This document shows, piece by piece, positions 24,034 to 28,948 of a stretch of DNA of 28,948 nt. The notes below the pieces were generated by a model, which saw only the letters and a program-made list of their open reading frames with translations, was not told the origin of the DNA and ran no database searches. The stretch comes from Euryarchaeota archaeon UBA24 (GTDB lineage Archaea > Halobacteriota > Halobacteria > Halobacteriales > Hikarchaeaceae): contig DASO01000016.1 of the NCBI GenBank assembly GCA_002503845.1, forward strand, positions 61,835 through 90,782, written 5' to 3'. A program made the translations under genes and the position numbers. The number at the start of each line of letters is the position of its first letter. Positions within the stretch are counted from its first letter, which is position 1.

Positions 24034-26136
24034 ATGGCAATTATTCTGCAAGTAGAAACTACGGGGCATCAGCATGGAATGGGAGGGCAAGTGGTAATAG
24101 ATGCGACGGTTATGGAGCAAGAAGGAATCGGAGTGGGAGATACTATCGTGGTAAAAACATCCAGTGGGAAATTTGCGTTAGCTCATGTGGGTACCCCTAA
24201 GGACGGAGATGAAGGGCGAGGGTATATTAGATTGGACAGGGGGATTCGGGGGGCAATTAAAACAACAATCGGTTCAATGGTTGAGATTGAACCGGCAGAA
24301 GTTGAAGTGGTGAAATCGGTTAAGTTCGCACCTCTTTCAGATGTATCAGGAGTAGAAGCGGAGCAACTTTCAGAATATATAAAAGAAAGTTTTGTTGCTA
24401 GAGGAAAATTGGTCAATCGGGGAGTAATTGAATATATATCACTTCCAGGGAAAGGATCTGCAACGGCGTTTAAGGTGTTAGAATCAGATCCGGAAAGTGG
24501 AATTGTTGACAAAGGTACTGACGTAGATGTTGAGTATGCTTTTGATACATGGGGAACTGCTAGAGAAACTACTTTTGATGATGTGGGGGGGCTTGGAGAA
24601 GAGTTACAACATATAAGGGAATTGATCGAATATCCAATAAAATTCCCAGATGTCTACCAAGAGATTGGAATAAATCCTGCTAGAGGGGTACTTTTATTTG
24701 GCCCCCCGGGGACGGGGAAGACATTAATGACTAAGGCCATATCTAATGAATTAGATGCCAATTTCCATTACATAAATGGGCCTAGTATTATTAGTGCAGG
24801 GTACGGGGAAACAGAGGGGAAATTGAGAAGTATTTTTGATGCAGCGAATCATTCGTTGCCCTCAATAATTTTAATCGACGAGATAGACGCTATTGCCCCA
24901 AATAGAGACGACACGGGGTCGTTTACGGATTTACGGGTTACGACACAGTTGCTTGAGTTAATGGATGGTTTGCAGTCGGTTCAAGGTGTGATGGTAGTTG
25001 CCACTACAAATCGAATTGATGCAATAGAACCTGCTTTAAGACGGCCGGGGAGATTTGATAGGGAATTGTACGTAGGGCCACCTAATGAAGATGCACGCAA
25101 AGATATATTGGGAATACACACCAGAGGAATGTTGTTGGAAGAAAACTTTTCTGAAGCAGTACCAGACCTTGCTCAGAGAATGAATGGATATACAGGGGCA
25201 GATATAAGAGAATTGGCCAGAGAGGCGGGGGTCAATGCACTGAGGAGACAGTTTCCTTCAGAAGGACCTGCAAACCGAGAAGAAATGTCACTTGTAGATC
25301 TAGTGGTCACAGTTGGTGATTTTGAGCATGCACTAAGAACTGTTCAACCTTCAGTTCTGAGAGGCCCACTTTCGCGGGATTCAAAAATGACTATGGAAAA
25401 TATAGGAGGACTCAAAGAGGCAAAAGTCCGACTGCACGAATTGATTAAAGCCCCACAGGAAAATGCAGAAACATTTGCGAAAATGGGGATAGAGACACCC
25501 CCGGGGATATTAATTGTAGGACCTCCAGGAACGGGTAAAACTGCTTTGGCTCAGGCGGCGGGTAATGATCTGGGGGCGACATTTTTACAAGTTGAATCTT
25601 CAGATATATTTAGTGAATGGGTAGGAAGATCGGAAAAAGCAATAAAAGAAACATTCCTTATTGCACGTAGAGCTGCCCCTTCGGTCATTCTCATAGATAA
25701 CATTGATGCAATGGCACGCAGGATTGGAGAAGGGGGGGGCGAATCAGTTAGTACCAGAGTAATAAATCAACTTTTAACGGAAATGGATGGTTTAAGAGAA
25801 CATGATGTGAAGGTCATCGGGACAACAGATAGAATTGAAGATATTGATGAATCATTGCTCTCCCCAAGCAGATTTGGAGAGGTGATTCACCTTCCAAAAC
25901 TTAGTGTAGGCGACAGGGAAGAAGTAATAAAAATACATCTTCAGGGTGTGGAAACAAGAGTGACTAAAGAAGAAATTAAGAGTATCTCTAAAAAGTCAGA
26001 AGGGTGGTCTGGTGGCAGGCTTGCTTCCCTTTGTGAAGAGGCAAAATTGTCGGCTATAAGAGAAGAGGATTACAAATCCGTAGTGGTGGTGGAAGGGAAA
26101 CATTTAGAAAATGCGTTAAAAAAATTAAGTGACTGA
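24034..26136 (+). CDS. Cdc48/VAT-type double AAA+ ATPase with degenerate second ring
   Basis: 700 residues from ATG 24034. The N-terminal double-psi-barrel substrate domain (IRLDRGIRGAIKTTIGSMVE) precedes two AAA domains. D1 is intact: Walker A GPPGTGKT (223-230), Walker B LIDEIDAI with Glu283, sensor ATTNR, and arginine fingers in RRPGRFDRE. D2 keeps Walker A (496-503), but Walker B reads LIDNIDAM (Glu replaced by Asn556), sensor-1 Asn is Asp599, and the finger motif RPGR is SPSR (first Arg lost at 610, Arg613 kept). D2 probably binds ATP but hydrolyses it poorly. Role by family: unfolding proteins for the proteasome or extracting them from complexes. It is flanked by two bicupin genes. Confidence 0.92.
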   Translation: MAIILQVETTGHQHGMGGQVVIDATVMEQEGIGVGDTIVVKTSSGKFALAHVGTPKDGDEGRGYIRLDRGIRGAIKTTIGSMVEIEPAEVEVVKSVKFAPLSDVSGVEAEQLSEYIKESFVARGKLVNRGVIEYISLPGKGSATAFKVLESDPESGIVDKGTDVDVEYAFDTWGTARETTFDDVGGLGEELQHIRELIEYPIKFPDVYQEIGINPARGVLLFGPPGTGKTLMTKAISNELDANFHYINGPSIISAGYGETEGKLRSIFDAANHSLPSIILIDEIDAIAPNRDDTGSFTDLRVTTQLLELMDGLQSVQGVMVVATTNRIDAIEPALRRPGRFDRELYVGPPNEDARKDILGIHTRGMLLEENFSEAVPDLAQRMNGYTGADIRELAREAGVNALRRQFPSEGPANREEMSLVDLVVTVGDFEHALRTVQPSVLRGPLSRDSKMTMENIGGLKEAKVRLHELIKAPQENAETFAKMGIETPPGILIVGPPGTGKTALAQAAGNDLGATFLQVESSDIFSEWVGRSEKAIKETFLIARRAAPSVILIDNIDAMARRIGEGGGESVSTRVINQLLTEMDGLREHDVKVIGTTDRIEDIDESLLSPSRFGEVIHLPKLSVGDREEVIKIHLQGVETRVTKEEIKSISKKSEGWSGGRLASLCEEAKLSAIREEDYKSVVVVEGKHLENALKKLSD

Positions 26137-26147
26137 GGTCAGTAGAT

Positions 26148-27326
26148 TTAGACAACTACTGATTTTTCAGAGTCATCGAGTGCCTCATATTCGGGGCAAT
26201 TTTCTAACTGTACAAATCCACTTCCAAGATCGTATCCAAGCGACAGGTATCGTGTGGATTCAGATACTATGAAAGTTGCTGGTTTGTCTGGATTTTTGTT
26301 GAAATGTTGGAAAGCGAGCCCCTCGGGAATTACAGGGATTCCCAAATAATCTTTTTCCTCCCAGTCGTATCGTTTAGTTCCTTCATAGCGAGGGCCAGAA
26401 ATTTCAGTGTAACCTTCGCCTTCCATGATATAGTGGACTTGGCCACCTTGTCGATGTTGTTTCCCACTTCGACTTCCGGGTGGAATTTCCTGGACTGCAA
26501 ATAAAGAGGAGATTACAGATCTATCTTCCATAGTGGGATGAAGGTACCATTTCATTTTTCCTTGCGGATTTATTTCCCATTCGAGATCGTCTCCACGGAC
26601 TATGGCCCAATTGCCTGCCTTCCTAGCCTTTGCTACCATTTTCCGATAGTTATCTCGCTGAACGATGGATGCATCATAATATGTTTTGATAGATTCAGAA
26701 GCAGGGGGTTCATAATCAAGCCAATCATCAAAATTGAAAGTTCCAAAAAGTTCACTGACTTGATCGTACTCGTCTTTATAATCCTCAAAATCATCCGCGG
26801 CCATCATATGGGCGTGCTTCTCTTGCCACTCTTTGTAAGTTTCGTTTTGGGTAAGTTGAGCCCCCAAAAGTTCTAAAAAGGGTATATCGACCATAGCCAG
26901 CCATTCTGCAGGGTCATCGGGTCCCCTCATATTGAAATGTTGATGTTCCACCCCACCTGGTTTTACGGGTAAAATTAATAAGTCCCCTTTCCCCCAAGGA
27001 ACGCGTTCGTCGTCGACTAGGGATTCCCCATCTCCATGCAAACCAAATATTATCAATCCACCTTGGTGAGTGTGCCTTCCATTTTTATCCCGGATTGTTT
27101 TTCTGAATATATACCAATCTGGTAAGACGGTGTTCATGAAAGGGGTTGAATAATACTTCGAAGTTCCATTCCTCCCAATTTGCCAAGGGACATCGGTGGA
27201 TTTGGTTACATGAGGGAGGTGAACACGGTCACGTGCTTCTTTGAAGTACTCCAGTAATTGTTCGTAATTTCCTTTTGGTTCGGGCTCACTTTCCCGAGTG
27301 TGTGTTCTCTCTTTTTGGGAGACCAT
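26148..27326 (-). CDS. Bicupin protein, copy 2 (dioxygenase-like)
   Basis: 392-residue paralogue of the protein at 22727-23896, similar end to end, including the tail CPEYEALDDSEKS. The first cupin keeps GRHTHQG and PGGVEHQHFN, a possible 3-His metal site. The second has GKQHRQGG and AFQHFN, lacking the usual ligand set in the same way as copy 1. It differs mainly in the central linker, where copy 2 is a few residues longer. Its stop is 11 bp from the Cdc48 stop (convergent). A TATA-like TTATATTTTAAAAC (minus strand, about 27340-27353) lies upstream, so it has its own promoter. Substrate unknown. Confidence 0.78.
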   Translation of the reverse strand: MVSQKERTHTRESEPEPKGNYEQLLEYFKEARDRVHLPHVTKSTDVPWQIGRNGTSKYYSTPFMNTVLPDWYIFRKTIRDKNGRHTHQGGLIIFGLHGDGESLVDDERVPWGKGDLLILPVKPGGVEHQHFNMRGPDDPAEWLAMVDIPFLELLGAQLTQNETYKEWQEKHAHMMAADDFEDYKDEYDQVSELFGTFNFDDWLDYEPPASESIKTYYDASIVQRDNYRKMVAKARKAGNWAIVRGDDLEWEINPQGKMKWYLHPTMEDRSVISSLFAVQEIPPGSRSGKQHRQGGQVHYIMEGEGYTEISGPRYEGTKRYDWEEKDYLGIPVIPEGLAFQHFNKNPDKPATFIVSESTRYLSLGYDLGSGFVQLENCPEYEALDDSEKSVVV

Positions 27327-27423
27327 GTTCTTGATTTTGTTTTAAAATATAAGTTAGTGTCGATCCATAAACCGTTGAACGTCGAGGAAAATTTGTATCA
27401 GCATATCTTGAATAGAGGAAAGA

Positions 27424-28719
27424 TTACTTCAAAGATAGATCTGAATAGCGGCTGAAAAGGAATAGTATGGGAATAAGACTGAGTAAAGTTATCAGAGACA
27501 GTATTCCAAATCCGAATCGCAGCCCTATATCGTCGCCAACATATCCAATGATGATAGGTGAAAATGCGGAAAATATAAAGATCCCAGTCCAAAGATATCC
27601 AAAAGTTCGTCCTTCCCGCTCAGGGGGAGTGATGGTACTAAGTAGAGAATCTCGTGCAGGACTGATTCCCCAGAAACTAATTCCCATTGCCCCCAGAATA
27701 AGGAAAAGTAGGAGAGGACTTAGGGAAAATATAGAAAAAACAGTTATGAAGAATGATGAAAAAATAACAAAAATGGCGATTACTTTTCTTGCATCATAGC
27801 GGTCGACAAGTTCTCCAGTAAGAAGTTGTGCCAACCCTCCGATAAATAGTAATGCGGCTAGGTAGAAACTTGCAGTAGATTCAGGAGTTATAAGTAGAGA
27901 TCCAACTGTTAAAGTGTAGGAATATTCACGGATTATAAATTCGGGTAAAAATGCCATCACTCCGGTGGCCACAAATGAATAGATTGTAAAGAATGTAAAG
28001 ACTGCAAGGAGAGGGTATAGGTATTTTCTCCGAGGGGGGAGTGAATCGGAAAGTGTCGAAGGTTCAGAGGAGTTTTTGGTAGAAGATGTAAGAAGAGGGG
28101 TGGTGTCATAATTACCAAGTCCGATATAAAGAATGAGTGCGTAAAAAATTCCAATAAGACCTAAGAGTATGAGAATGTCAGTCCAAACAAAGAATAAGAA
28201 AAATAAGCCCAATACTGCAGGCCCAATGGCATCGCCAAGTTTTGATGCACTGCCCCACATACCGTAAAATTTACCTTTGATTTCTGCACGGACATTTCGA
28301 GATATTATAGGATATCCAGTGGGATGGACGACACTCATACCAATTCCATTAATGAATAACGCAAATGCCATAAAAAGGAATTTAATGGGGAATGGCTCTC
28401 CTAAGATGGAAAGGTCAGATTCTCCAAATAAGGGGGTAAATAACAACAAAGCATAGCCTAGTCCCGCCAAGGCTATGCCACATGGCAAAAACAGACGACG
28501 GTCGTACTTATCAGAGATTATCCCGGCGGGTGCTTGTCCTATTGCAGAACCGGCATACTGACTAGTGATCAATAGGCCTAACTTCCACAAAGGGAGTCCG
28601 GTTTGAATTGCTATTAAAGGGATTAAAGGGGGTAAAAGTCTCAAGAAGAAGTGTTGCATTCCATGAACAGAGCTGATCAGAATGGCAAATTTAAATTCTT
28701 CTTTGTTTAGTTTAGTCAT
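27424..28719 (-). CDS. Major facilitator superfamily transporter
   Basis: 431 residues with about twelve hydrophobic segments and a polar central loop near residues 205-230 (TPLLTSSTKNSSEPSTLSDS). The loop between helices 2 and 3 carries APAGIISDKYDRR (about 58-70), the MFS signature G-x-x-x-D-(R/K). FFLRLLPPLIPLIAIQTGL in helix 1 recalls the fosmidomycin-resistance (Fsr) type branch, but substrate cannot be told; uptake of a carboxylic acid for the neighbouring catabolic genes is possible. A TATA-like AAATATAC on the minus strand (about 28745-28752) is about 29 bp before the ATG, consistent with a leaderless message. Confidence 0.88.
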   Translation of the reverse strand: MTKLNKEEFKFAILISSVHGMQHFFLRLLPPLIPLIAIQTGLPLWKLGLLITSQYAGSAIGQAPAGIISDKYDRRLFLPCGIALAGLGYALLLFTPLFGESDLSILGEPFPIKFLFMAFALFINGIGMSVVHPTGYPIISRNVRAEIKGKFYGMWGSASKLGDAIGPAVLGLFFLFFVWTDILILLGLIGIFYALILYIGLGNYDTTPLLTSSTKNSSEPSTLSDSLPPRRKYLYPLLAVFTFFTIYSFVATGVMAFLPEFIIREYSYTLTVGSLLITPESTASFYLAALLFIGGLAQLLTGELVDRYDARKVIAIFVIFSSFFITVFSIFSLSPLLLFLILGAMGISFWGISPARDSLLSTITPPEREGRTFGYLWTGIFIFSAFSPIIIGYVGDDIGLRFGFGILSLITLLSLIPILFLFSRYSDLSLK

Positions 28720-28948
28720 ATGAAACTTAAAATGGGTTTGTCGTATATTTTTGAAGGTTTGGTGATTTAACTTAACTCATATGGGAAAAATACAATTAGC
28801 AGAGGGGTAAAAAGTTTAGCTCCGGGGCGCTTGGAGTTTAGTAATGCGCGTATTATGATGAAGTTTTAACAGAATTTCAATGATTAGCAAGTAGAAACTT
28901 CTTTATTGGGGTTGTTTAGAAATAAAAAAAATGAGCGGGTTTCGCTCG
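28720..28948. other. Right-end spacer with no recognised gene
   Basis: 229 bp, A/T-rich. It holds the MFS promoter near 28745. Beyond that there are only short interrupted frames. A CTCC...GGAG hairpin (about 28821-28837) and a perfect inverted repeat GAGCG-GGTTT-CGCTC (28933-28947) are visible. The last ATG (28931) opens a frame (MSGFRS) that runs off the edge and may begin a gene, which cannot be judged from six codons. Confidence 0.3.

Noticed and set aside
28815..28860. Possible RNA gene suggested by a GC-richer hairpin patch
   Set aside because: No tRNA arms, T-loop or anticodon stem can be assembled; only a short CTCC/GGAG stem remains.
1..28948. CRISPR array, insertion sequence, integrase or phage gene
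   Set aside because: No regularly spaced repeats, transposase motifs or attachment-site duplications were seen; the only long exact repeat is the UbiD 3' end.
1..28948. Assignment to a typical extreme halophile
   Set aside because: AT-rich DNA and many lysines in proteins such as uL11, Drg and the cytochrome subunits do not fit the acidic, GC-rich style of most haloarchaea.

Overview
The window looks like a near-complete contig from an AT-rich euryarchaeon close to, but not inside, the classical Haloarchaea. The ribosomal stalk genes, the Drg GTPase, the MTH865-like protein, the halocyanin/Rieske/cytochrome b operon and its small membrane proteins all read as haloarchaeal orthologues. However, the DNA is AT-rich and the proteins are lysine-rich rather than extremely acidic. 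A marine, non-halophilic sister lineage such as Marine Group IV ('Ca. Hikarchaeia') fits best; this is inference from memory of families, not a search. Most genes have an A/T-rich TATA-like box about 25-30 bp before the start codon, which indicates largely leaderless transcription. I used that to correct several starts.

Layout. 1-2964 (minus): two tandem UbiD-family prenyl-FMN decarboxylase paralogues; the first runs off the left edge. 3067-9283: information-processing genes: diphthine synthase, Drg GTPase, ribosomal proteins uL11, uL1, uL10 and P1 (L12), and cysteinyl-tRNA synthetase. uL1-uL10-P1 form an operon with a structured leader that may be an L1 autoregulatory site. 9320-15731: a respiratory region. 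A tight minus-strand operon (halocyanin, small membrane protein, Rieske, b6-type cytochrome b, cytochrome b C-terminal part, two small membrane proteins) is flanked by further conserved haloarchaeal membrane proteins.

15740-23896: a catabolic region, mostly minus strand: a beta-keto-acid cleavage enzyme (BKACE), a divergent PPOX/FDOR flavoprotein, a HyuA-like ATPase subunit, a small zinc protein resembling acetone/acetophenone carboxylase small subunits, an SDR dehydrogenase, a HyuB-like subunit and a bicupin. Read together these suggest secondary alcohol -> ketone (SDR), ATP-dependent ketone carboxylation to a beta-keto acid (HyuA/HyuB/small subunit), then acetyl-CoA-dependent cleavage (BKACE). 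This is the most interesting possible system in the window.

24034-28719: a Cdc48-type double AAA ATPase whose second ring has lost key catalytic residues, a second bicupin paralogue, and an MFS transporter. No rRNA, tRNA, CRISPR array, insertion sequence or phage gene was recognised.
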